Shown in pieces: positions 1 to 6,360 of a stretch of DNA of 6,512 nucleotides. How positions within the stretch are numbered: the stretch's first letter is position 1; each line of letters begins with the position of its first letter. The translations under genes and the position numbers were made by a program. The stretch lies in the NCBI GenBank assembly GCA_028869615.1, contig JAGWRQ010000122.1:1-6512 (forward strand), read 5' to 3'. The DNA is from Candidatus Methylomirabilota bacterium (lineage in GTDB: Bacteria; Methylomirabilota; Methylomirabilia; Methylomirabilales; Methylomirabilaceae). The notes under the pieces are model-generated. The model made no database searches. It saw only the letters and a list, made by a program, of their open reading frames with translations, and was not told the origin of the DNA.

Positions 1-13
1 CGCGTTCAAGGGC

Positions 14-2176
14 ATGAAGGGTTCCACCTATTTTGTAACGAATACAACAACGCGAAGAGTTGCCCCTTCCTGTGGCTGGCTCGGGCTGGTCTTTCTGCGT
101 CTTGCTGTCGCCTTTAGCATCCCTTTTATCGCCTCTCAAGCTCGCGCTCTGGAGCCGGCCTTTGGTCAAGCCGCTGAGGAGGCCGCCGCAAAGCTCGCCG
201 AAGCTTTTCCAACCGTTCAAGGGTCAGTGACCGGGGTCGAGAGGGACCGCGTCTTGATCGACTTGGGAGCCAAGCAGGTATATCAGGGGATGGAGTTGCA
301 GGTCTATCGGGAAGGAGACGAGGTCAAACACCCGGTGACCGGTCAGGTTCTGGGGAAGCGGGATAGAAAGCTGGGTCTTCTCCGAGTCGTTGAGGTCAAA
401 GAGAAATTCTCGGAGGCCGCCATTGTCTCCAGAGAGGAAGGGTCCACCATCAGGGCCAGGGATCTGGTCCGGGTCAGTTCAGACCGCCTATTGGTTGGTC
501 TTCCCCTCATCGACGCCGACGGGGTCAAGGAAGCGAATGTCCATTCGGTCACGAAAGATTTGGCTATTGCGCTGGCCAAGACCGGTCACTTTATCGTGAT
601 CGAGGATCCTCTCCTGAGGGCGGCCCTGGGGGGGGAGCATTCCTCGCGGGTGGAATCATTCGGTGATCCCTCAACCCTGAAGCTGCTGGCGGAAAAGACT
701 CATATTCAACTGCTGGTTCTGGGTAAACTCAGCCCTGGTCACCAGGGACTGTTCCTGAATCTGCAGGTGATGTCGGTCTTCACCGGCGCGCCGTTGACCG
801 TTGCAAGCGTCGAGGTGACGGAACGAGGGCCGATGGTGATGGCCGCCCCCTCACTCCCGTCAAGGTCGACTCTCCGACCCAGCTCAGGGCAGGCAGCCTC
901 AACAGCGTCACGGCCCTCCTTCATTCAGGCCGAGCGTCAACTCCTAGAGCCTTCGAGGAGTGCCGAGCAACCAAAAGGTTCCCGTTCAGAGGTAGCCTCT
1001 TCCCGCAAGAGTCCGGCTACCGAAGGGGCGGTGCGAAAGCCCGGGAGCCCTTCGTTCCTCAACATGGTTGAGAACCCAGCGGCGCGTCCTGATGATAGGA
1101 GCTCGCAAGAGTCTATAACGTTTGAGCTGTCCGATCCGCTTCTTGCGCTGGCGGTGGGAGACCTGGACGGAGATCAGCAGCCCGAGATTGTTGGGATGAC
1201 CTCCTCCGAGGTCATTGTCTATCGGTGGCAGAATCAACGATTAGTCTCAATTGCCAGGGTTAGCAGCCCCCGGTTTATTCGTCACCTGCATCTTGATGTC
1301 GGCAATATTAACGGTCAGGGCCACGCCCAGGTTGTTGTCACGGCTTTGTCCGGCAGTCGGAACGATCTTCAGTCGTTTATCCTGGAACTTCAGAGAGGTC
1401 AACTCGTTCGGATCGCCGATAAGATGGGCTATTTCCTTCGCGTGGTCACGGGTCCAGGCATTGAGACGCCCGTGCTGGTCGGTCAGCGGATGGGGGAACT
1501 TACCGCGTTTGAAGGGCCGATCGTCCGGATAACATGGAACGGCGAGCGGTATGTCGAAGGACAGCCGCTTGCTCTCCCGGTTCAGGTAAAGAACCTCTAC
1601 GAATTTGCGCCGATCAAGACCGTTGGCGATCAGATCACAGAGGTTGCCGTCATCAGTGAGTACCGGGTCAAGGCGTACGGGAGCGAAGGCAAGCCGTCCT
1701 GGGAAGGCAAAGAGGATCTGGGCGAGGTCGATCACCTCGCCTTTTCCTACGTCCCCACATACCGGGCTCTTCAGGCCAAGTATGGGCTGAAGTCGGGAAT
1801 TCCGATCACGCCTGAAGAGTACGCAGTTGAGCAGGTCCTGCCGCGCCGGATCCTTGTCGAGGCGTCGCCCCTGTGGGGTAACGCCAGGACAGAGCTTTTG
1901 ACCTTTACGAATCCGAAAAGAGTAGGGATGTTTCGGGTCGAGTCGACCCTTCCCCCCAGTCAGGTTGTGGCGTTTGATCGTCAGGAAGGAGCTTTTGCGC
2001 GGGGGTGGGAGACGATCCCTCTTGAGGGGAAGGTGCGTGACGTTGCCGTGGCTGATCTGAACGGCGCCGGCAGGAAAGACCTGATTGTCCTATCGACTGT
2101 CAAAGAAAAGGGTCTGGTCGCGTATCTGCAGGATGGATCGCGTGGCATCATCAGCATATTTTCCTTCATCCGATAG
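14..2176 (+). CDS. Secreted FlgT-C-like / FG-GAP (VCBS) repeat protein of unknown function
   Basis: I do not recognise a named gene. The 720-residue product starts with a Sec-type signal: a long n-region, a hydrophobic stretch at about residues 22-41 and a plausible cut after ARA (residue 45). Residues about 66-155 resemble the FlgT C-terminal domain (a VQGSVTGVERDRVLIDLG strand pattern, then a PVTGQVLG motif). Residues about 158-270 look like an alpha/beta domain of the kind found in CsgG/TolB-N-like envelope proteins (weak). A Ser/Pro/Arg-rich linker covers about 275-365. The C-terminal half holds FG-GAP/VCBS-like units: DLDGDQQPEI at 383-392 (D383, D385, D387 and E391 could bind calcium), a degenerate NINGQG at 431-436, and DLNGAGRKDL at 681-690. 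The frame is open to the window edge and AAGGG lies only 1 base before this ATG, so the true start may be upstream of the window. It is probably periplasmic or surface-exposed. A link to methanol oxidation rests only on its position before xoxF. Confidence 0.85.
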   Translation: MKGSTYFVTNTTTRRVAPSCGWLGLVFLRLAVAFSIPFIASQARALEPAFGQAAEEAAAKLAEAFPTVQGSVTGVERDRVLIDLGAKQVYQGMELQVYREGDEVKHPVTGQVLGKRDRKLGLLRVVEVKEKFSEAAIVSREEGSTIRARDLVRVSSDRLLVGLPLIDADGVKEANVHSVTKDLAIALAKTGHFIVIEDPLLRAALGGEHSSRVESFGDPSTLKLLAEKTHIQLLVLGKLSPGHQGLFLNLQVMSVFTGAPLTVASVEVTERGPMVMAAPSLPSRSTLRPSSGQAASTASRPSFIQAERQLLEPSRSAEQPKGSRSEVASSRKSPATEGAVRKPGSPSFLNMVENPAARPDDRSSQESITFELSDPLLALAVGDLDGDQQPEIVGMTSSEVIVYRWQNQRLVSIARVSSPRFIRHLHLDVGNINGQGHAQVVVTALSGSRNDLQSFILELQRGQLVRIADKMGYFLRVVTGPGIETPVLVGQRMGELTAFEGPIVRITWNGERYVEGQPLALPVQVKNLYEFAPIKTVGDQITEVAVISEYRVKAYGSEGKPSWEGKEDLGEVDHLAFSYVPTYRALQAKYGLKSGIPITPEEYAVEQVLPRRILVEASPLWGNARTELLTFTNPKRVGMFRVESTLPPSQVVAFDRQEGAFARGWETIPLEGKVRDVAVADLNGAGRKDLIVLSTVKEKGLVAYLQDGSRGIISIFSFIR
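873..894. repeat. Degenerate copy of a dispersed GC-rich palindromic repeat (ACPELVEG-type) inside a gene
   Basis: The segment reads TCCGACCCAGCTCAGGGCAG followed by GC. It resembles the dispersed element TTCGACAAGCTCAGGGCAGG(C), whose reverse strand yields the well-known spurious peptide ACPELVEG; here the reverse strand reads ACPELGRR. The 14-base core at 881-894 matches the family as I remember it, while the left part differs by an indel and substitutions. It falls in the Ser/Pro-rich linker of the secreted FG-GAP protein and encodes SSGQA there, which fits insertion into a tolerant linker. Family membership is recalled from memory and unsearched. Confidence 0.4.
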
Positions 2177-2244
2177 GGTGTCGCATTGCAGGGCGTTGAT
2201 CGATTTGCCCAATCGCGAAGAAACTCGGCATACAGAAAGGAGGG

Positions 2245-2298
2245 ATGAAAAACAGCGCTGCATCTTGCTCGAATGAGTGTATGGATTGCAATGCCTGA
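2245..2298 (+). CDS. Possible 17-residue cysteine-rich leader peptide
   Basis: The ATG follows a perfect AGGAGG (2238-2243) and opens a 17-codon frame, MKNSAASCSNECMDCNA, ending in TGA. Three cysteines at residues 8, 12 and 15 form a CxxxCxxC spacing. In favour: the strong Shine-Dalgarno and a position about 115 bases before xoxF, typical of leader peptides. Against: only 1 base separates AGGAGG from the ATG, which is too close for efficient initiation, and an ORF this short occurs easily by chance. It is not PqqA: there is no E-x3-Y pair. If real it could be a regulatory or metal-binding peptide, but nothing in the sequence proves translation. Confidence 0.2.
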   Translation: MKNSAASCSNECMDCNA

Positions 2299-2335
2299 AA
2301 GTCGGCGTCAGTGAAGTAGAGGTAATACAGGGTAT

Positions 2336-2378
2336 CTCAGAACAGTGCGAGACGATTTACTCGAAGAGAGTTTCTGGG
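2336..2378 (+). promoter_or_regulatory. Possible nested hairpin in the xoxF 5' leader
   Basis: CTCAGAAC (2336-2343) can pair with GTTTCTGGG (2370-2378) with one bulge, enclosing a second stem CGAG (2348-2351) with CTCG (2360-2363) around an 8-base loop. The structure sits 20 bases before the xoxF Shine-Dalgarno. It has no T-run, so it is not a terminator, and it matches no riboswitch class I know. Stems this short can arise by chance. Confidence 0.2.
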
Positions 2379-2398
2379 AAGTAACAGGACCGAATGAA

Positions 2399-2406
2399 GA
2401 GGGAGG
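2399..2406 (+). promoter_or_regulatory. Strong ribosome binding site of xoxF
   Basis: GAGGGAGG ends 6 bases before the ATG at 2413 and fixes that start. An out-of-frame ATG at 2408 lies between the two but is too close to the Shine-Dalgarno. Confidence 0.8.
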
Positions 2407-2412
2407 CATGCA

Positions 2413-4245
2413 ATGAGCGTGAAACGATGTACGTCACTGATCGGGGGTCTGCTGATCCTGGCTGGGAGCCTTGTCGTGACGGCGCCGGTGGCCTCTGCCA
2501 ACGACGAGTTGTTGAAGCTGCAGAAAGACCACGGCCAATGGGCGAACCAGAGTAGGGACTATGCAGCGACCCGCTACAGCGGTCTGAACCAGATTACGCC
2601 TGAGAACGTAAAAAACCTTAAGGTCGCCTGGTCGTTCTCGCTGGGGACCATAAACGGCCAAGAGGGAGGCCCGCTGGTTATCGGCGACACGATGTATGTT
2701 CACAGCTCCTATTCTTCAAGCAACTCGCACAACATCTTTGCGCTCGACCTGTCCAAGGAAGGGGCGCCGATCAAGTGGAAGTATGCGGCCAAACACGATC
2801 CGCGGGCGGTTCCGGTCGCCTGCTGCGACCTCGTCCATCGAGGTCTCCAATATGCGAATGGCAAGATCCTGTACCAAACGCTGGACGGGATCGTGATTGC
2901 CCTCGATGCCAAGACCGGCAAGGAGCTGTGGAAGACTCGGAATGCCGATCCCTCCAAGGGTGAGACCAATACCGGCGCCGGTATGGTGATTCACGACAAA
3001 TATATCGTCGGCGTTGCCGGAGGCGAATTCGGGGTCCGCGGCTGGGTGGCGGCCTACGACATCAACACCGGCAAGCAGATCTGGAAGGCCCGCAGCGCGG
3101 GACCCGATGCGGATCTCATGCTCGCGTCCGACTTCAACGCCGCCAACCCGCATTATGGGCGATTCGGCGAGGGGACCAAGAGCTGGCCTGGCGAGCAGTG
3201 GAAAGTGGGCGGTGGCACGACTTGGGGTTACTGGTCGTACGATCCTGATCTGAACCTGTTGTATTACAGCACCGGCAACCCCGGGACCTGGAACCCCGCC
3301 CCCCGGAAAGGCGGTGATAACAAGTGGTCGATGACCATCTGGGCCCGCAATCCTGACACCGGGGTGGCCAAGTGGGCCTACCAGATGACCCCGTGGGATA
3401 ACTGGGACTACGATGGGATCAATGAGTCCGTCCTGACCGAGCAGACGATCGGTGGCAAGAAGCTCAAGGTTCTCACTCACTTCGACAGGAACGGCTTTGT
3501 CTACACCCTTGACCGCACCAACGGCACACTCCTCTCAGCCGAGGCGTTCGTCTATGTCAACTGGGCGAAGGGGATTGATCTGAAGACGGGACGGCCGATC
3601 GTCAATACTGACAAGTTGACTAAGCAGGGTGAAGATACCAAGAACATCTGCCCCTGCGCGATGGGTGGTAAGAACCAGGTGCCTGTCGCCTACTCCCCGG
3701 TAACGAACCTCTTCTACGCTGCCGTCAACAACATGTGCATGAACTATGAAGGGGTTCTGGTTCAGTATACGGCGGGGGCTCCGTACGTGGGCGCCAACGT
3801 CCTGATGTTCAACGGCCACGAAGGCAAAGACCAGAACTGGTGGGGCGATGTCATCGCATGGGATGTCGTCAAGGGGAAAAAGGTATGGGACATCAAAGAA
3901 CAGCAACCCCCATGGAGCGGTCCGGTCGTGACCTCCACGAACGTGGTCTTCTACGGCACGATGGACGGTTGGTTCAAGGCGGTTGATGCCAGAGATGGGA
4001 AGCTCTTGTGGAAGCACAAGGTCGGCTCCGGGATCATCGGCAATCCGATGACCTACAAGGGGCCTGACGGCAAGCAGTATGTTGCCGTATACTCCGGGGT
4101 TGGCGGATGGTTTGGCGCCACTGTGGCGCTCGATCTTCCGCCGGATGATCCGACTGCCGCGTTGGGCGGGGTGAATGCTGCCTACCTGTCCCATCTGCCC
4201 ATGGCGACGACCAAGGGCGGGACGCTCTACGTCTTCGGCTTGTAA
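2413..4245 (+). CDS. xoxF: XoxF-type lanthanide-dependent PQQ methanol dehydrogenase, large subunit
   Basis: This periplasmic quinoprotein oxidises methanol to formaldehyde, and in many Xox enzymes on to formate, passing electrons to a c-type cytochrome. The 610 residues are full length for the family. A signal peptide (hydrophobic about 9-28) is cut after ASA, near residue 29. The eight-bladed propeller shows tryptophan-docking repeats such as IALDAKTGKELWK (162-174) and KAVDARDGKLLWK (522-534). The adjacent-cysteine disulfide is C137-C138, R143 lies near PQQ, and W271 is the likely PQQ-stacking Trp. Metal ligands are E205, N289 and the catalytic D332. D334 in the W-D-Y-D motif is the extra carboxylate that separates lanthanide XoxF from calcium MxaF, which has Ala there. 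Spacings of 84, 43 and 2 match the E172/N256/D299/D301 set of the Methylacidiphilum XoxF structure as I recall it. C413 and C442 match the second family disulfide; C415, making a CPC motif, is an extra cysteine. No mxaI follows. The gene ends at a strong terminator. Confidence 0.96.
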   Translation: MSVKRCTSLIGGLLILAGSLVVTAPVASANDELLKLQKDHGQWANQSRDYAATRYSGLNQITPENVKNLKVAWSFSLGTINGQEGGPLVIGDTMYVHSSYSSSNSHNIFALDLSKEGAPIKWKYAAKHDPRAVPVACCDLVHRGLQYANGKILYQTLDGIVIALDAKTGKELWKTRNADPSKGETNTGAGMVIHDKYIVGVAGGEFGVRGWVAAYDINTGKQIWKARSAGPDADLMLASDFNAANPHYGRFGEGTKSWPGEQWKVGGGTTWGYWSYDPDLNLLYYSTGNPGTWNPAPRKGGDNKWSMTIWARNPDTGVAKWAYQMTPWDNWDYDGINESVLTEQTIGGKKLKVLTHFDRNGFVYTLDRTNGTLLSAEAFVYVNWAKGIDLKTGRPIVNTDKLTKQGEDTKNICPCAMGGKNQVPVAYSPVTNLFYAAVNNMCMNYEGVLVQYTAGAPYVGANVLMFNGHEGKDQNWWGDVIAWDVVKGKKVWDIKEQQPPWSGPVVTSTNVVFYGTMDGWFKAVDARDGKLLWKHKVGSGIIGNPMTYKGPDGKQYVAVYSGVGGWFGATVALDLPPDDPTAALGGVNAAYLSHLPMATTKGGTLYVFGL

Positions 4246-4261
4246 GCAAGCATGCCTGATG

Positions 4262-4299
4262 CCGGCGCCGAAGGATTGTATCTTCGGCGCCGGTTTTTT
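4262..4299 (+). terminator. Strong Rho-independent terminator after xoxF
   Basis: A perfect 12-bp stem, CCGGCGCCGAAG (4262-4273) with CTTCGGCGCCGG (4282-4293), has an 8-base loop and is followed by six T (4294-4299). It begins 16 bases after the xoxF stop. It should end most xoxF transcripts before xoxJ, making xoxF largely monocistronic at its 3' end; some readthrough cannot be excluded. Confidence 0.93.
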
Positions 4300-4300
4300 A

Positions 4301-4309
4301 TGCTACAAT
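4301..4309 (+). promoter_or_regulatory. Extended -10 promoter for xoxJ-xoxG
   Basis: TGCTACAAT matches the extended -10 form TGnTATAAT with one mismatch and starts two bases after the T-run of the xoxF terminator. No good -35 is seen at 16-18 bases, because that DNA is the terminator stem, but extended -10 promoters can do without one. Predicted start is near 4316, leaving about 58 bases of leader before the xoxJ ATG at 4374. The far ATG at 4308 lies inside this element, which argues against it being the xoxJ start. Confidence 0.6.
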
Positions 4310-4373
4310 GTTGGTGTTATCTGATCACCCATGTATCGTGCAAATTACGCGGTTTAAGCTAGAGGAAGTGGCT

Positions 4374-5261
4374 ATGAATCGAAGAATTGCTATTCTCAGC
4401 GGATTCGTTGTTGTGATGATGCTGTTTCCCTTTATGGGATGGGCGTGGGGGAGTCACATCACACAACTGAAGGTCTGCGGCGACCCGGATAACCTGCCCT
4501 TCTCCAACAAGAAATCGGAAGGGTTTGAGAACAAAATTGCCGAGGTGATCGCCAAGGAATTAGGTGCAGAGCTCACCTACTTTTGGTGGCCACATCAGCG
4601 TGGGTTAGTCCGGAGAGCGTTGCGACCCGGACTCTGCGATGTCATGATCTCGATTCCACAGGGTTGGGATCAGGTTCTCTGGACCAAGCCGTATTATCGC
4701 TCGGCGTATGTCCTTGTCTATCCTAAGAATCGTGGGTTTCAGATCGGATCGCTCGACGACCCGATTTTGAAGCGTCTCAAGATCGGGGTCTATATCAATA
4801 CTCCGCCGGCGGAGGCGTTGGCCAGCAGGGATATCAGAGCAAACGTGGTCGGCTACAGCCTCTTTGATGGCTCTACGAGTGAGCGTTCAGATAAGATCGT
4901 CCGGGATCTTCTTGCCGGCGAGATCGATGTCGTGATGGATTGGGGACCGATGGCCGGCTATGTTATGAAACGGTTGAACGGAACGTCGCCTCTTGAGGTC
5001 GTCATCCTTCAGGGCGGAGAGCCCGGGATTCCCTTCACCTTTGAGTTTTCCATGGGGGTGAGGGAAGGCGATACGGCATTAAAAAAGGATCTTGAGGAGG
5101 CGATCAGTAAACGGCGTGCCGAGATCAGGAAGATCCTGGAGGATTATGGTGTGCCTCTTCTACCGCTCCTGGCGCGTGAGCAGTTTCCAAAGGTGGAAGA
5201 GAAGCCAGGGGAGGTCTTTTACCATCGTTTCGATCGTGACGATCCCCTTACCTCTTACTAA
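4374..5261 (+). CDS. xoxJ: XoxJ/MxaJ-like periplasmic solute-binding-protein-fold partner of methanol dehydrogenase
   Basis: A member of the quinoprotein dehydrogenase-associated family with a type II periplasmic binding protein fold. Its relatives MxaJ and XoxJ are thought to help mature, activate or bind the dehydrogenase rather than import a solute; no transporter genes are nearby. I chose the ATG at 4374 because GAGGAAG (4362-4368) lies 5 bases before it. From that start the protein has 295 residues: a signal peptide MNRRIAILSG... with a hydrophobic core about 6-24, then the hallmark opening LKVCGDPDNLPFSN (about 32-45). Also visible are FENKIAEVIAKELGAEL (about 51-67), ISIPQGWDQVLWTKPYYRS (92-110) and VMDWGPMAGYV (187-197), as usual in this family. 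C35 and C88 could form a disulfide. It heads a second transcription unit with xoxG 50 bases downstream. The in-frame ATG at 4308 would add 22 residues that spoil the signal peptide. Confidence 0.92.
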   Translation: MNRRIAILSGFVVVMMLFPFMGWAWGSHITQLKVCGDPDNLPFSNKKSEGFENKIAEVIAKELGAELTYFWWPHQRGLVRRALRPGLCDVMISIPQGWDQVLWTKPYYRSAYVLVYPKNRGFQIGSLDDPILKRLKIGVYINTPPAEALASRDIRANVVGYSLFDGSTSERSDKIVRDLLAGEIDVVMDWGPMAGYVMKRLNGTSPLEVVILQGGEPGIPFTFEFSMGVREGDTALKKDLEEAISKRRAEIRKILEDYGVPLLPLLAREQFPKVEEKPGEVFYHRFDRDDPLTSY

Positions 5262-5311
5262 GATAGGGCGCAAGGGGCAAACCTCACCTACACGAACGAG
5301 GACCAGTGATC

Positions 5312-5806
5312 ATGAGACAGAAGAAGTCGCTTGTTGCCACATTAATCCTTACCGTTGTGATGTTGGGATGTGCTCAGAGTCTTACGGCTCAGACCCAGAA
5401 AGAGCCGGAGAAGGCAGTAGAATCGGGTCAAACGCCATCCGTTCAACAGCCGAAAGGATCGGAGACCCCTGCACCTGCGGGTCCGCAGAAGCCAAAAAAG
5501 CTCAATCCATTCACTGGAAACCCAGATGCGATTAAGGAAGGGCGCCAACTATATCTGCAGACCGGCTGTCCAGGCTGTCATGGCTCAGGCGGCGGCGGCG
5601 CGATGGCCGGAGCCACGCCATTCATACGTGACGCCTGGAAGTTTGGTGGTGACGACGAGACGTATTTCAAGGTGATCAAGGGGATTTATCCGGGACAGAC
5701 AATGCCGGCGGTTTTTGGGGCAAATCTCACAGATGAGCAGGTCTGGAAGATCATTGCCTGGATCCGGTCGATCTATAAAGGCGATCCGGAGAGGATCGTC
5801 TGGTAG
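5312..5806 (+). CDS. xoxG: XoxG-like c-type cytochrome (cytochrome c-L), electron acceptor of XoxF
   Basis: A monohaem periplasmic cytochrome c that should take electrons from PQQ in XoxF and pass them towards the terminal oxidase. With the ATG at 5312 it has 164 residues; GAGGA (5298-5302) lies 9 bases upstream. A GTG at 5306 would add two residues but sits only 3 bases from that Shine-Dalgarno. The haem motif is CPGCH at residues 86-90, followed by a glycine-rich loop. M131 in PGQTMPAVFG is the likely axial ligand, and LTDEQVWKIIAWIRSIY (139-155) is the closing helix. The N-terminus is a signal with either a Sec cleavage after LTA (near 26) or a poor lipobox MLGC (C20), so it may be soluble or lipid-anchored. 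Residues about 28-65 are a Lys/Glu/Pro/Gln-rich linker. Position after xoxJ supports XoxG over an unrelated cytochrome. Confidence 0.88.
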   Translation: MRQKKSLVATLILTVVMLGCAQSLTAQTQKEPEKAVESGQTPSVQQPKGSETPAPAGPQKPKKLNPFTGNPDAIKEGRQLYLQTGCPGCHGSGGGGAMAGATPFIRDAWKFGGDDETYFKVIKGIYPGQTMPAVFGANLTDEQVWKIIAWIRSIYKGDPERIVW

Positions 5807-5818
5807 GACAGGAGACGG

Positions 5819-6286
5819 GTGGCTTGCAACTTGATCAGGGTCCTGATGATGTACCGTTTGACGGCATTTCTCGGTCCGGCGGATAACCGTATCGCATTGG
5901 TCAGACGGATGGTTGTGCCGCTGGCGCTTGCGCTCTCGGTCCTGCCCCTTTTTACCTCACAGGCCTTTGCTCAGGACGACGTTGGTTTTCCGATTCATCC
6001 AAAGGCGATTCCTTCTACTATCATTCGTCGGTCCGGAGAAGGGGAAGGGACGCGATGGATTCAGGTCAGCTTCACGACCAATGCACCGTACAAGCAAGTC
6101 GTCAGATTCTATCAGGAGAAAGTGGGCAGAGATGCACAAATCTCTCAGATCGATTCTGGAAAACTCCTGAACACCCTGATCCTTCTCAGCCAAAACCCCG
6201 CGGATCAGCTCAACATCAATATCAGCAGTGAGCTTGGGAGAAAGGTCACTCAGGTTGAGCTATCCCGGAATTTTGTCCGTCCATAG
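5819..6286 (+). CDS. Small secreted protein of unknown function in the xox cluster
   Basis: No named family recognised. The frame from GTG at 5819 gives 155 residues; AGGAG (5810-5814) lies 4 bases before it and the gap from the xoxG stop is 12 bases, so it is very likely cotranscribed with xoxG. The hydrophobic signal segment begins only at residue 31 (VRRMVVPLALALS...) with a clear AFA cut after residue 51, so the n-region is unusually long. Starts at ATG 5846, ATG 5849 or TTG 5897 would give more normal signal peptides but have weaker Shine-Dalgarno sites. The mature part is about 104 residues, one small alpha/beta domain: a strand WIQVSFTTNAP (80-90), a helix YKQVVRFYQEKVG (91-103), a second hydrophobic segment (116-124) and a final strand KVTQVELSR. 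The pattern of a strand followed by VVRFYQEK recurs in many small periplasmic hypothetical proteins. It is not MxaI or MxaD by appearance. A role in XoxF/XoxG assembly is a guess from position. Confidence 0.8.
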   Translation: MACNLIRVLMMYRLTAFLGPADNRIALVRRMVVPLALALSVLPLFTSQAFAQDDVGFPIHPKAIPSTIIRRSGEGEGTRWIQVSFTTNAPYKQVVRFYQEKVGRDAQISQIDSGKLLNTLILLSQNPADQLNINISSELGRKVTQVELSRNFVRP

Positions 6287-6360
6287 ATGCCACGTGCAAT
6301 AACGTTTTGCTCTGCTGCCCTTGTGTGAGTGGAATTTGCTAATCATGTGTTAAGGTTTGA

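Larger units (their letters stand above)
2177..2412 (+). other. Intergenic leader upstream of xoxF
   Basis: These 236 bases between the FG-GAP protein and xoxF hold no gene-sized ORF. I see no Rho-independent terminator after the upstream stop: the only hairpin there is a 5-bp stem (CGATT 2201-2205 with AATCG 2211-2215) without a T-run. No sigma-70 promoter with good boxes and spacing is visible, although xoxF is usually highly expressed, so its promoter may be non-canonical or lie in the upstream gene. Other contents are a perfect Shine-Dalgarno at 2238-2243 before a tiny ORF, an 8-base palindrome ATTGCAAT at 2285-2292, and a possible nested hairpin at 2336-2378. Confidence 0.6.

Noticed and set aside
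1247..1735. 162-codon minus-strand open frame opposite the FG-GAP protein
   Set aside because: No domain or signal, and it is opposite a coding frame with clear FG-GAP-like motifs.
2201..2215. Hairpin after the FG-GAP protein as a terminator
   Set aside because: The stem has only 5 bp and no T-run follows.
2716..3480. 254-codon open frame on the minus strand opposite xoxF
   Set aside because: It lies entirely within the well-supported xoxF gene, has no recognisable domain, and reflects GC-biased third positions of the real gene.
3535..4194. 219-codon open frame on the minus strand opposite the xoxF 3' half
   Set aside because: Fully antisense to conserved XoxF sequence, with no recognisable protein features; a shadow frame.
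2413..4245. MxaF (calcium methanol dehydrogenase) as the identity of the quinoprotein
   Set aside because: Residue 334 is Asp rather than Ala, and no mxaI small-subunit gene follows, so XoxF fits better.
4308..4373. Upstream in-frame ATG for xoxJ, adding 22 residues
   Set aside because: It overlaps the TACAAT -10 element, lacks a Shine-Dalgarno, and would put a non-signal-like extension before a normal signal peptide.
5092..5535. 147-codon plus-strand frame spanning the xoxJ end and xoxG start
   Set aside because: Overlaps two strongly supported genes in another frame and has an Arg/Ser-rich out-of-frame composition.
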